NCBI RefSeq assembly: GCF_900451195.1
Contig: NZ_UGHR01000001.1
Location: forward strand, 1,240,001-1,304,000
Length of the DNA: 64,000 nucleotides
Reading direction: 5' to 3'
From: Iodobacter fluviatilis
GTDB taxonomy: Bacteria > Pseudomonadota > Gammaproteobacteria > Burkholderiales > Chitinibacteraceae
The translations under genes were made by a program, and so were the position numbers. Shown here one piece after another: positions 9,417 to 18,130 of this stretch. A model generated the notes under the pieces. It was not told the DNA's origin and did not search any database. It was given only the letters and a program-made list of their open reading frames with translations. How positions within the stretch are numbered: the first letter of the stretch is position 1; each line of letters opens with the position of its first letter.

Positions 9417-9508
9417 TAAAAGCCACTGGGTTATCAATCTTCATAAGAGCTGGGGGTAAATCGATAAGCATATAGATCAACAGAATAGGGCATAATCAGT
9501 GGCTTTTA
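9417..9508. repeat. Stem-loop with 12-bp perfect arms before the 9526 gene
   Basis: TAAAAGCCACTG (9417-9428) is the exact reverse complement of CAGTGGCTTTTA (9497-9508), with a 68-base loop. It ends 17 bases before the GTG start at 9526, so it could be a 5' leader structure or a small non-coding repeat. Confidence 0.6.
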
Positions 9509-9525
9509 TTGTGTAGTGTCGAATC

Positions 9526-10086
9526 GTGAATCTTGATGAAATCACGTCTTGGAAGCCATTTGTGCCACTGGATGGTGGTCCGCCCATTGATTTGTCGTAT
9601 TTGGATGCGCACAAAGTAGACTACATTCATTCCGCTCTAGGTAAGGATGACATTACTTATACGTTTTGGGTGACATACTCATTCCATTGTTTTGCGAAAG
9701 AATATGTTGGCCAAAGCGCAGAAGAAAAAGATGCTTTAATGTATTACGCGGGAAAAGATCAGCGTCCTTTTTGTTATCGCCGACACGCTTTGGCTAAGTC
9801 ATACCTTAGGCAGATTGTCGAAAAACTTGGCAATTCTGATGTGCGAGTAATACATGCTGGTTTTGGTAGCTATGCCACTGCACCAGTTGTCGATGAGAGT
9901 GGGAATAAAGTCTGGTATTTTGTGCCATTTAAGGTTTATCGCTCTCAGAGGAAGTTTCGTCTGCACGTAACTAGCGCATATCCTCTACTTGAGAAACCTG
10001 GTGGAGGAAAGGTCGGTTTTTTTACGTTAGCGCATAACTTAAAGACTGGACGAGCACTACCAACGGAAAACCACTGTAGATTGTGA
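9526..10086 (+). CDS. Hypothetical protein, 186 residues
   Basis: GTG start at 9526. Soluble, aromatic-rich, with no signal peptide or membrane segment. The central part (FWVTYSFHCFAKEYVG) contains several His and Cys, and the C-terminal half looks beta-rich (VWYFVPFKVYRSQRKFRLHV) followed by a GGGK turn. I do not recognise the family. It lies between two ACGTAGTA inverted repeats (9262 and 10484), as if it and the next ~400 bases were a small cassette. A hairpin just after the stop may end transcription. Confidence 0.55.
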   Translation: MNLDEITSWKPFVPLDGGPPIDLSYLDAHKVDYIHSALGKDDITYTFWVTYSFHCFAKEYVGQSAEEKDALMYYAGKDQRPFCYRRHALAKSYLRQIVEKLGNSDVRVIHAGFGSYATAPVVDESGNKVWYFVPFKVYRSQRKFRLHVTSAYPLLEKPGGGKVGFFTLAHNLKTGRALPTENHCRL

Positions 10087-10103
10087 AGTGGCCAGACGTA
10101 ACA

Positions 10104-10123
10104 AAGCCCGCTTAAGCGGGCTT
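10104..10123 (+). terminator. Hairpin after the 9526 gene
   Basis: AAGCCCGCTTAAGCGGGCTT is a perfect 20-base palindrome 17 bases after the stop at 10086. It lacks a long T run, so termination strength is uncertain. A second small hairpin (CAGAAAAG/CTTTTCTG) follows at 10144-10163. Confidence 0.6.
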
Positions 10124-10339
10124 CGCCAGAAAACTTCTCTGGACAGAAAAGTAAGCTTTTCTGATTTTCAGAACCCCCTTACCGGACTTGGCCGCGACCT
10201 AATTTAACAATCTAGGTGGAGGAATGTACGAATCATGAAGATCCGTTCTGCTGCATTCTGTATTCCAATGTAAACGGTATTGACGGCTTCGTCAATATCG
10301 ATTTTGCTGATGGGTTTAATATGCCATTACCAAAGGATG

Positions 10340-10480
10340 GCTTTTGCGGCAGTACGGATGAGCGAAGATCTGCATCACCTAGCCTTATTCACCTTGGTCA
10401 CTCTATCGGCATTCTCCATATTCTTTGCATACTGGATCATTTCACTCCACTTCATAAATACCTTGGAGATTGGTGGATGA
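10340..10480 (+). CDS. Possible small membrane protein
   Basis: In the ~600 bases between the hairpin and the next gene the only protein-like signal is a short frame (ATG 10340, 46 codons). It encodes one hydrophobic helix (LALFTLVTLSAFSIFFAYWI) with a charged N-terminus. There is no convincing ribosome binding site, and an overlapping longer frame (10216-10485) competes. The rest of 10124-10483 shows no other gene. Confidence 0.3.
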   Translation, partial: AFAAVRMSEDLHHLALFTLVTLSAFSIFFAYWIISLHFINTLEIGG

Positions 10481-10483
10481 AGT

Positions 10484-10567
10484 AATACGTAGTAATGACG
10501 TAGTGTTAATGCCATCTTTTGAACCGGATTATCTTTCCAAGAAAATACTACGTCATTACTACGTATT
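10484..10567. repeat. Perfect 21-bp inverted repeat with ACGTAGTA words
   Basis: AATACGTAGTAATGACGTAGT (10484-10504) and ACTACGTCATTACTACGTATT (10547-10567) are exact reverse complements separated by 42 bases. The right arm is followed by a T run, so it could also act as a terminator. Confidence 0.85.
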
Positions 10568-10686
10568 ATTTTTTTTGGTCTCTTCATTTTCCCTTGCGTT
10601 ACTCTTTCGCTAAATAAAATTTCCTGTAAAGTAGTCTTTGTTAATACATCCGCATAACCTTTCAAAGAAAACACAGGGAATTTAAA

Positions 10687-12240
10687 ATGACAGTTAAAAA
10701 TACCCCCCACTCTGCATTGCTGCCTGTTGTCACATTGGCTGCTGTGGCGTTGTTGTCTGCCTGCGGTGGCGGGGGAGGTGGTGGCGACTCTGCACCGTCT
10801 GGAGGTAATCCTTCTACTGGTGGGGGCAATGTGGTTGTGCCAACACCTAACCCAGTTATTCCTCCTCCTGCATTGGGGGATGCAATGGCATTTTCTAATG
10901 ATGCGGCTGAATCATTCACTTATGCAGCGCTAGACGGGTTCAACGGGGATTCGTCTGCTGCAGCAGTGGCCACTGGTGATGTCAACGTCCAGAAAATTGA
11001 GTTCGGGCAAATCAATCTGAAGACCGCAGATTCGCCATATTTTGCGCTGGCGGCTAATCGGGATGTTTTGATCCGGGTGGCCGTTTCCGGCTCAGTGGCA
11101 AACTTAAAAGCGCCTAAGCTAAAAGTTACTATCACTAAAGATAAAGATGGCAGCGAGGTCTTTAGTCAAGTTGTTTCTGCCCGGGATGGCCAGCGTGTGT
11201 TGCCTGTCGAAATCGACAAGGCACCAATTTATTATGCTGCCTATACCACTCGGGATTATGTTGATAATGGCAGTAATGTCGGCGTATACAAGGATCGTAG
11301 CCAGCCAGCCACAGAAATCAAAAGCACTTCTTTGCCTGATCTGAATCGCAGTTATCTGGTGCGCTGGCCAGCCGGGCAAGTGCTTGCTGAAAAACTCACT
11401 GTTAAGGCTGAAATTGTAACGGGCACTGTGCTGGATAGTAATTCGGCTAACGACGTAAAAACAGCTCAGCTTGAGCCTCATATTACTCAGCCTTTGAATA
11501 TTGCCCTCGTGCCGATTCAAGTGGCAGGTACGTTGCCAAAAATGCCAAGCGACGAATTTATCAGAACTGAGCTAATGAAGTATTTCCCAGTGCCGGCAGT
11601 GAATATTCGCCACCGTGATCCGTGGGTGCCAAACCCGAATATTTTAGGGGTGGGAGTAACTGTAGATGCTTACCCAAAAAGAGGGCAACAAGCGATTATG
11701 GATTTAATGTCGGGAGATTTGCCTGGTAGCTTTACTCGATTACCGCAAGACGACGGAGTGGAGGTGAAATTAGCTGATGATGTTGATCATAATTATATGG
11801 GGTCGCTAAGCAAGGAATATTATTTGGGATTAGTTCGCTCAGATACTGCTGGCGGAATTACCTCCTCCTTGAGTACATCAAGCATTATTGCCGACAGCCA
11901 ATTTGCCATTTCTAAAGCGCTCTCAAATGAAACTTGGAATGGCCCTGCCCAGTCAGATGATGTGGCGGTATGTGGTTCGGTGGTGCAAACTACAAAACTC
12001 TATCCTTATACTGGTGGAAGAATGGGGGGGGTATGGGGGATTGATTTAGTATCAGAAGCAGGAAAAATTAAACTAATAAATCCTAGTTTGCACTTTGATT
12101 TGGCGGGGTATTGTAACCCTATTTGGACTTCTGATTATTCAGTTAAAAAATGGATGAGAGATTTTAAATTGGGAGAGTTAAATCATAAAAATGAGTGGCA
12201 ACTATCAAAACAAGTGATTGACCCATTTAAATGGTGGTGA
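10687..12240 (+). CDS. Lipoprotein resembling M66 (StcE/TagA) proteases without the zinc site
   Basis: 517 residues with a signal peptide ending at lipobox LSAC (Cys26), then a poly-Gly and Pro-rich linker. The middle resembles the region before the catalytic domain of M66 metalloproteases (PLNIALVPIQVAG). The part around residues 380-450 follows the layout of the catalytic core (YYLGLV, then VCG and YPYTGGRMGGVWGID). Where active members carry HExGHxxxxxH, this protein has NETWNGPAQSDDVAVCG (from N414), so no zinc ligands are seen. The parallel with TagA beside the toxin-coregulated pilus locus of Vibrio cholerae is suggestive, because a type IVb pilus operon lies next door, convergent across a shared terminator. 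Family assignment is from memory of motifs and is moderate. Confidence 0.55.
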   Translation: MTVKNTPHSALLPVVTLAAVALLSACGGGGGGGDSAPSGGNPSTGGGNVVVPTPNPVIPPPALGDAMAFSNDAAESFTYAALDGFNGDSSAAAVATGDVNVQKIEFGQINLKTADSPYFALAANRDVLIRVAVSGSVANLKAPKLKVTITKDKDGSEVFSQVVSARDGQRVLPVEIDKAPIYYAAYTTRDYVDNGSNVGVYKDRSQPATEIKSTSLPDLNRSYLVRWPAGQVLAEKLTVKAEIVTGTVLDSNSANDVKTAQLEPHITQPLNIALVPIQVAGTLPKMPSDEFIRTELMKYFPVPAVNIRHRDPWVPNPNILGVGVTVDAYPKRGQQAIMDLMSGDLPGSFTRLPQDDGVEVKLADDVDHNYMGSLSKEYYLGLVRSDTAGGITSSLSTSSIIADSQFAISKALSNETWNGPAQSDDVAVCGSVVQTTKLYPYTGGRMGGVWGIDLVSEAGKIKLINPSLHFDLAGYCNPIWTSDYSVKKWMRDFKLGELNHKNEWQLSKQVIDPFKWW

Positions 12241-12250
12241 TTTTGTTTTC

Positions 12251-12283
12251 ATTAAAAAACCGCACTATGTGCGGTTTTTTAAT
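12251..12283. terminator. Bidirectional terminator
   Basis: ATTAAAAAACCGCAC and GTGCGGTTTTTTAAT form a perfect 15-bp stem with a 3-base loop between the convergent lipoprotein gene and pilV. Confidence 0.93.
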
Positions 12284-12320
12284 GAGCTAATCCAATAATT
12301 TGGATTATACCAATATGGTT

Positions 12321-13883
12321 TTATACCATTCCATAGCAAACGTAATCAATTGCAGACCTGCCTGCATATGGGGGGTTGTTGTACTCGCCTGCTCCATATA
12401 AAACGACTTCATTCGTATCAATGTAAATGTTCCATTTGTAATGCAATCTGCCATTAATCATTTTAGAGTCTCCAGCGTTCATTGTTGGCCCTCCGTGAAG
12501 GATGTTGGTGTCGCCATTAAATTTAATTTGGCAAGAGGTGAAATACCCACCCGAAAATGCGCCACCTGGATCAGCAAACAATCCAGCCACATTGCATGCG
12601 GGATTGCCATTGACATTGGTGCATCGATCTCCTCCGCCATTAAAAACCCACTGGGTTATATATCCTGAATAAGTAACCCAGTGCCATCCACCACCACCTT
12701 GGCCAACTTTAACTGTCCAGCTGCTATAAACAGGATCACCAGCCACGGGGATAGAGCCGGAGGAAATGGCTTTTTCAGTCGAGACAGGAGGGGGGTTGGG
12801 GAGGGTGTTTTTGCATGGCAGCCCTGATTCTGTATAGGCAATATTCTTACAATCTATCCATCCTGCTTTATCTGCATAATCTGCATTTGTTGCTCTTGTG
12901 GCCAGTACCGCACGATCAGCATCGCCTGCTTTATTGGCCCAAGCCGCTCTATCTGCATCACCAGCATTCTTTGCATATTGGATGTTATTGAGTCCAACAC
13001 CATTGCCGTTGAACTGACCTCCAGCAGCAATATTGCCTTTCGCTTCGATGTTGCCTTTTGCTTCGATGTAACTCCAGCCTTTAATCGCGCCTTGCGCCTC
13101 CATATCCATTTCCATCTTGGTTTTACCTTTGATGACGATGTTGCCATTGGCATCAGTGGTATTGCCGTTGATATCGGTTTGGCCTGTGAGGGTGGTGCTA
13201 CCATTTATTGAGGCGTTGCCATTAATGACTTGGTTGCCATTAATCGGTGTGCTGCCATCTGTGCGCACGAACTGCCCCCAGCCAGATGACATATAGCCAC
13301 GGCGGAAAGCAAGCATCCCTGGTTTGTTAATTGGGTTGTTAATGCGCCAGTCGCCGCCCGTGCCGGTGATGAGGTTCGTAGTGTCTAAACGAGAAAACCC
13401 AAAATCAGCGCCTCCATCATGCGCAGCGGATGCCGCACGGGCAGGATCAGGATCGGTAGTGCCTTGGTGATAAACGGGTTCTGAGCCCCGAACGATCATT
13501 TGCACATCGCAGGCCGGGGGAGTGCAGCCCGCAGGAACAAGTGTCATTTCAATAACAAAATTCCCACCCATTTTGCCTTTTTCAGGAAAATCAACAGGCA
13601 AGTAATGCGCGGCTTTAAGTTCAGCAATTGATGGATTGCTGGGATTAGCAAAGCCTGGCACAGGGGCTCCTGATTGGAGTAGTGCATATACTTTTGTGAG
13701 GTATTGCCCTTCAATGGTATTGCCGAGGTTTTTTAATTGCTGGGCATAGGTATCAACTCGCCGCTGCTTGCGTTCTTGTGCGCTACTATGAATAAATCCA
13801 CCTAATATAATGGCGGTGATGGTCATTACAATCATGAGTTCGAGCAGCAAATATCCTTGCTGCCTGCTTTTTATTTTTTTCAT
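12321..13883 (-). CDS. pilV: Type IVb pilus minor pilin/tip protein PilV
   Basis: 520 residues. The class III-like prepilin leader MKKIKSRQQG is cut before YLLLELMIVM, followed by the usual hydrophobic helix. Middle segments are repetitive: an Asn/Gly-rich stretch built on ING/NGN units (about residues 210-245) and an Ala/Asp-rich stretch (GDADRAAWANKAGDADRA, ~305-340). Both resemble the low-complexity stalk of IncI/R64 PilV adhesins. The C-terminal ~150 residues contain several Cys and aromatic residues and would be the tip. In R64 the PilV tip is switched by a shufflon. Here I find no inverted recombinase gene or sfx-like repeats next to the 3' end, so the tip looks fixed. Last gene of the pilus operon. 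Confidence 0.85.
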   Translation of the reverse strand: MKKIKSRQQGYLLLELMIVMTITAIILGGFIHSSAQERKQRRVDTYAQQLKNLGNTIEGQYLTKVYALLQSGAPVPGFANPSNPSIAELKAAHYLPVDFPEKGKMGGNFVIEMTLVPAGCTPPACDVQMIVRGSEPVYHQGTTDPDPARAASAAHDGGADFGFSRLDTTNLITGTGGDWRINNPINKPGMLAFRRGYMSSGWGQFVRTDGSTPINGNQVINGNASINGSTTLTGQTDINGNTTDANGNIVIKGKTKMEMDMEAQGAIKGWSYIEAKGNIEAKGNIAAGGQFNGNGVGLNNIQYAKNAGDADRAAWANKAGDADRAVLATRATNADYADKAGWIDCKNIAYTESGLPCKNTLPNPPPVSTEKAISSGSIPVAGDPVYSSWTVKVGQGGGGWHWVTYSGYITQWVFNGGGDRCTNVNGNPACNVAGLFADPGGAFSGGYFTSCQIKFNGDTNILHGGPTMNAGDSKMINGRLHYKWNIYIDTNEVVLYGAGEYNNPPYAGRSAIDYVCYGMV

Positions 13884-13975
13884 ATTTTTACTCCTCCTAG
13901 AGCAAAGTACGTGATGAATAGGGATTAACTATTCATCACGTAGTGCAGCGCAGATAAATGTCACCTAAGCTTTAA

Positions 13976-14512
13976 TTAACCTTTGCCAAAAATAAAGGAA
14001 ACAGAATTAGTTGTACCTACAATGCAGGCTGCATTGATGGTTTCGTTTACCTTTGTTTCTGTCCGTGCTTTGACGGTTGTGCCATTCGCTTTAATCACTT
14101 CATAGGAGGCCCCACCCGTCTTGCCATATTCAATGCATTGCTCTTTATTCATGCCATTATTGGTGATGTTAATGGCATCATTTGCATTGGTTAAAGTATC
14201 GGGAGCAATGGTCGTTTCCCCACCAAACCGATTAGTAATCTTGTTGCCACCTAAAATTGTTTCGTCAGGGACTGATTTCAAATTAATGACGGTAGTGGTA
14301 TCAATGCCCTGTGTATCAACGTTGTTTGTTGTGTATTTAACGAGGCTGGCCTGAATTAAAGATACTTTTTTGGCTTCTCGATCCACATTAGCCCCTGATT
14401 TAAGCATTTTGAAACCCATGATCAGTCCGCCAACAATAATAGAAATAATGACCATAGCAATCATAATTTCAATGAGTGTGTAACCTGTTTGTTTCTTGTT
14501 GAAGTATTTCAT
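13976..14512 (-). CDS. pilS: Type IVb major pilin PilS
   Basis: 178 residues. Short leader MKYFNKKQTG, then YTLIEIMIAMVIISIIVGG with the conserved Glu at position 5 of the mature protein, so a prepilin peptidase should cut after Gly10. A pair of Cys in the C-terminal half (EQCIEYG and AACIVG) would form the disulfide of the D-region. The order pilR-pilS-pilV matches R64-type pili. A gap of about 90 bases before pilV allows the pilin to be expressed separately. No prepilin peptidase gene is in this window, so the chromosomal PilD enzyme is probably used. Confidence 0.9.
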   Translation of the reverse strand: MKYFNKKQTGYTLIEIMIAMVIISIIVGGLIMGFKMLKSGANVDREAKKVSLIQASLVKYTTNNVDTQGIDTTTVINLKSVPDETILGGNKITNRFGGETTIAPDTLTNANDAINITNNGMNKEQCIEYGKTGGASYEVIKANGTTVKARTETKVNETINAACIVGTTNSVSFIFGKG

Positions 14513-14557
14513 TTTTCTTCCTAGTTGAGATGTTACATTAAAAAAAATAATAAAAAG

Positions 14558-15601
14558 TCAAACACCAAGTCCAGATTTAAGAGCGGAGAACATTCCAGCA
14601 AAGTCAAAAGCCACACCAATAATTACCGAGCCACTGATTAAAATTAGCATTGTTGTAATTGGTTTAAGGGTGCTGCGAATAGAATTTAGCATTTGCTCAA
14701 ATCCTTCGTCCCCCAGTTCAGATATAAACTGTTCTGCCTTTTTGTTTTTGTCATAGCGATCAATTCGCGCTATTAAATCTTTAGGCATCAATCCAGTACT
14801 AATAGACTCAGCTAAAGACAGGCCATCCCCAAAATTTTTAGCCATTTTTGCCATATGATCAGCTAGATATGGTGAACTTTTTTCTTGAATCATTTGAACT
14901 GCTTTCTTTGGTGGAAGTTGAGCTCGAATCATGGCTGAAAAAACAATCATGAAATACACACTACAAAATTGACGATAAATCATGTAATGCGGCAGAAACT
15001 TTTCAGCCACCGCTCGTGTTTTTCCGCGCCAATTACTCATTGACCAAATACTTGCGGTTAAAAGAGAGATAATGATGAACAGCATGCTATAGGGATGATT
15101 TTCTAGCGTGTGAAGACAAAAAAGAGAAAAACGTGTTGTAATTCCCATTCTGTCTTCTTTAATTCCAGCCTCCATCAGGCTCGGTGCTATGGCTGTCGCC
15201 AATATCCCTAGCCCAACAATACTGATGATAATGAAATATAAAGGAAGCTCTAAGCTTTTAGAAATCAATCCAAAAATAGCTTTTCTTGCTTCATTGACTT
15301 TAATTGCCCAGCCTAAACTTTCTTCTAAACGGCTGGTGTTTTCACCTACCTCTATTAGCAATAATTCATCAATACTGTAATAACCGCTGAGTGCGTCAGA
15401 AACACGAGCACCTTTGCGGCGAAGTTTTGTTTCTAAATCTTCAAATGCAATCGCTTTGATGCTTTTTCCATAGAATTCGCTCATTGCCCCGAAATACTGG
15501 TGAGTTAATATATTCATTTTCATTTCGGCAATCATATCTTTAAGAACATTAATACGTTTGCCTTTGAAACTTACTTTTGAAGCCCATAATGAGAAAGACA
15601 T
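14558..15601 (-). CDS. pilR: Type IVb pilus inner-membrane platform PilR (GspF family)
   Basis: 347 residues with the duplicated GspF/PilC-type layout. A first cytoplasmic domain is followed by membrane helices around residues 117-140 and 168-190, then a second cytoplasmic domain and a last helix near 315-335 (MLILISGSVIIGVAFDFAGM). It would anchor the PilQ ATPase and pass pilin into the fibre. It is 8 bases downstream of pilQ and 45 bases upstream of pilS, inside the same operon. Confidence 0.88.
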   Translation of the reverse strand: MSFSLWASKVSFKGKRINVLKDMIAEMKMNILTHQYFGAMSEFYGKSIKAIAFEDLETKLRRKGARVSDALSGYYSIDELLLIEVGENTSRLEESLGWAIKVNEARKAIFGLISKSLELPLYFIIISIVGLGILATAIAPSLMEAGIKEDRMGITTRFSLFCLHTLENHPYSMLFIIISLLTASIWSMSNWRGKTRAVAEKFLPHYMIYRQFCSVYFMIVFSAMIRAQLPPKKAVQMIQEKSSPYLADHMAKMAKNFGDGLSLAESISTGLMPKDLIARIDRYDKNKKAEQFISELGDEGFEQMLNSIRSTLKPITTMLILISGSVIIGVAFDFAGMFSALKSGLGV

Positions 15602-15609
15602 AGAAGTCC

Positions 15610-17493
15610 CTATTCGTTGACTACTGCGGCAGAGGTAACTGGTTTTGTAACCATTAAATCGGACATTAATTGCTTAGTGTCTTGAGTGCTCTTACTTGAT
15701 TTTTTTCTGATGTATAACAAGTTAGGTTCAAATTCATGCTCTACTTCACGCGGGTCAATAAGCCCTTGGCTCATTTTAAAAAGTGCAATTTCGTGCGCTG
15801 TTTTGCCATTTTGAGAGCTATCCCATAAAGGGGATTTTTGGGACTCCCAATAACGCAAGGCTCCCATTTGATCGTGTTTACTGATTTTCTCAAGCAGGGT
15901 GTTGTCAGGCATTAATACGGAGGCGCAGACCGTTCTATCGCTTTCACCTTCAAAGCAGTGTGCACAACCGTGCGAATTCTTGAAGTGCACATCTGACGTC
16001 AGATTGCCAAGTAGTGTGGCAACATTTTCCATATAGTCGGAATCAATGATTCCTTCAGCAATGGCTTGTTTTGCGGTTAGTTTGCAGTGCTTGCAAAGTG
16101 ATCGAACGAGCTTCTGAAAACAAATTAGGGATAAGAAGTCAGGCTGGGTTAGTGTATGTAAATCTAAGCCGATCATGGCACCATTCAGCCGATAGAACGC
16201 ACCCATTGCTGATTCGGTGTGGAGTGTTGTGAGCGTCAGGTGGCCAGTTGAAACTAAGGCTTCAAAGCCCCCGGCAGTATCCGCTCCGCGAATTTCAGAT
16301 ACCATACAAATATCTGGATCTGCGCGCAGGAAGGCTTCGATCAATAGCGATAGAGCTTGATCTTTTGTTTCCATCTTCCCTGTGGTCTGATCTTCTTTGG
16401 GTGTAACTTGATGCTGACTCACACCAAAAAGCTTCACTTCGACCGGATCTTCTGCTGTGCGAATCATCACGCCTGGCGTGGCCATATGCGTGAGGGCGGA
16501 ATAAAGCGTAGTGGTTTTACCTGCGCCGGTAGGACCACAAAAAACCAAGCCGCCTGATGTTTTTCTCATCGAGAGCGCAATGAGTTCCGCTTGCTCTGGC
16601 AAATACCCAAGTTGAATTAGGTCTGATGTAAGGGATTTTCCCTTTTTAATTTTTCCGCCAGATTGCCACAACAATCGCATAATGACGTCGTAGCCTCCCG
16701 CTGCTTCGATAGATTGAAAGCGGAGTTGTATTTTTTGAAATACGCCATTTACTTCTACAGAGACAATAATTGAAGTTCTTTTAGATCCACTGGGGGAGAA
16801 GCTTGATTTATCATTTGCACCACTTTCAGATTCACCATAAATAGCCCGAATCATATTGGTGGTATGGCCGTAGCTTAATGTACGTGATTGTCTAACTAAA
16901 CGCCCATCCAGACGGAATAACAGTCCAACGGAATTATCTCCTCCTTTTTTGAAATCCATATTCGGTTCGCGCACGCAAAAATGAATATCAGAGGCATTTT
17001 TTTCTGCCGCAGATTGGACTATTCCTAAAAACTCCTCAACGATTTCAGAGTCCAATTTTCCTGTAGCGGAAATTGCTCCCTTATCTAGCAGATTTGAGAT
17101 TGATGCTAGAACCGGGCTGGATACTACGTAGGGCTGGAATGGGGTATTTAATCCAGATTCTTCATCTAGCCAGCGTTTAATGGCCATGACCTCGCCACGC
17201 TTTACCTGAGCAAATGCAATAGAAAACAACACAACAGGGGCGCTTTTTGTTTTGAAAATAAAAATATCGTTGGCAGATAAATTACGCAACATGGCGCAGC
17301 GCGAAAATTCGCTTAATGCGATCGCTTCTGGTTCACGCCCATCCAAATTTATTTCGTTTATATCTGCAATTACTTTTTCCAGCCAGCTGGATTGAATCGA
17401 TGGACGAGGTGCAATATTTGTTACTTTATTGCTTTCTTCCTTAACCTTTTTTGATGGAAAAAGAGTGGACATAAACAGTGAAATAATAGACAT
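15610..17493 (-). CDS. pilQ: Type IVb pilus assembly ATPase PilQ (GspE/PilB family)
   Basis: 627 residues. Walker A CGPTGAGKTTT lies at about residues 316-326. Asp and His boxes follow (TAEDPVEVK, then GADTAGGFEALVSTGHLTLT), as in secretion ATPases. A C-terminal pair of CxxC (CKHCK and CAHC) forms the zinc tetracysteine of extension ATPases, supporting a polymerising rather than retracting role. It powers pilin assembly at the inner membrane. No retraction ATPase is present, as is usual for IVb pili. The spacing to PilP and PilR genes is tight. Confidence 0.92.
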   Translation of the reverse strand: MSIISLFMSTLFPSKKVKEESNKVTNIAPRPSIQSSWLEKVIADINEINLDGREPEAIALSEFSRCAMLRNLSANDIFIFKTKSAPVVLFSIAFAQVKRGEVMAIKRWLDEESGLNTPFQPYVVSSPVLASISNLLDKGAISATGKLDSEIVEEFLGIVQSAAEKNASDIHFCVREPNMDFKKGGDNSVGLLFRLDGRLVRQSRTLSYGHTTNMIRAIYGESESGANDKSSFSPSGSKRTSIIVSVEVNGVFQKIQLRFQSIEAAGGYDVIMRLLWQSGGKIKKGKSLTSDLIQLGYLPEQAELIALSMRKTSGGLVFCGPTGAGKTTTLYSALTHMATPGVMIRTAEDPVEVKLFGVSQHQVTPKEDQTTGKMETKDQALSLLIEAFLRADPDICMVSEIRGADTAGGFEALVSTGHLTLTTLHTESAMGAFYRLNGAMIGLDLHTLTQPDFLSLICFQKLVRSLCKHCKLTAKQAIAEGIIDSDYMENVATLLGNLTSDVHFKNSHGCAHCFEGESDRTVCASVLMPDNTLLEKISKHDQMGALRYWESQKSPLWDSSQNGKTAHEIALFKMSQGLIDPREVEHEFEPNLLYIRKKSSKSTQDTKQLMSDLMVTKPVTSAAVVNE

Positions 17494-17513
17494 GTGGAAA
17501 CCTTTATATTTAC

Positions 17514-18128
17514 TTATCGAGCATTATTGCTTAAGCCAATAAATGGCTTAACTGCAAATGGATTGGAATCCGTAACAGCTCGAGGCGCAGTATTTATTTC
17601 TGTTACAGGAACTGAAGGTATAGAAGTGCTGTTTGTGCCACTGGCATACATGGTTAATTTTTTAGTTATGGTTCTATTTGTATTAGCAGTCGATTTTCTT
17701 GATTTTTTTGTTTTCTTTGTACTTTTTGTATTAAGAGATTTTTCTAAAATAACTTCGTTATCGTTAATAGCACTGACTGTCCATGTTTCGAATTTAGAGC
17801 CAACACGGACAGGGAGAGTGCCACGGTCACCGATTGCAATTTTGGCCATTAAATCTTTGCCGACACCGTAGATAACGAGAAGTTTTAATTCATCAGTTGC
17901 TAAGGCGGTTGTTCCCATTAATGGGTTAAATGGCGTCGGTGATACTGAATTAGCTTGCACATTTGATGCTGGAGCTGAAATTGAATTGCTCTCAGTCTTT
18001 TTAATCGCTTCATCGAGCTGCTTCAAACGTAATTCCGCGCCCTTATTGGCGATAGCATCTAAATCAACGCCCGCATGAGTAATGCCAGTGAGCAGAAGAA
18101 GCGATGCAATGAGTGTTTTGCTGCGCAT
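17514..18128 (-). CDS. pilP: Type IVb pilus protein PilP
   Basis: 204 residues with an N-terminal signal (LIASLLLLTGITHA). A coiled region (GAELRLKQLDEAIKK) and an alignment-like beta domain (VRVGSKFETWTVSAINDNEVILEK) follow, as in the R64 PilP family. It then ends in a basic, Thr/Lys-rich tail. In the periplasm it would link PilO in the inner membrane to the secretin. Position between pilO and pilQ is the R64 order. Confidence 0.85.
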   Translation of the reverse strand: MRSKTLIASLLLLTGITHAGVDLDAIANKGAELRLKQLDEAIKKTESNSISAPASNVQANSVSPTPFNPLMGTTALATDELKLLVIYGVGKDLMAKIAIGDRGTLPVRVGSKFETWTVSAINDNEVILEKSLNTKSTKKTKKSRKSTANTNRTITKKLTMYASGTNSTSIPSVPVTEINTAPRAVTDSNPFAVKPFIGLSNNAR

Positions 18129-18130
18129 TT

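Noticed and set aside
9262..10567. CRISPR array from the ACGTAGTA repeats
   Set aside because: Only two inverted pairs more than 1 kb apart, no regular spacers and no cas genes.
10662..10919. Pro-rich minus-strand frame at 10.7 kb
   Set aside because: It is only the complement of the poly-Gly linker of the lipoprotein gene.
12251..12321. Shufflon sites beside pilV
   Set aside because: Looked for repeated inverted 19-base sites and alternative pilV ends; none seen, only a terminator.
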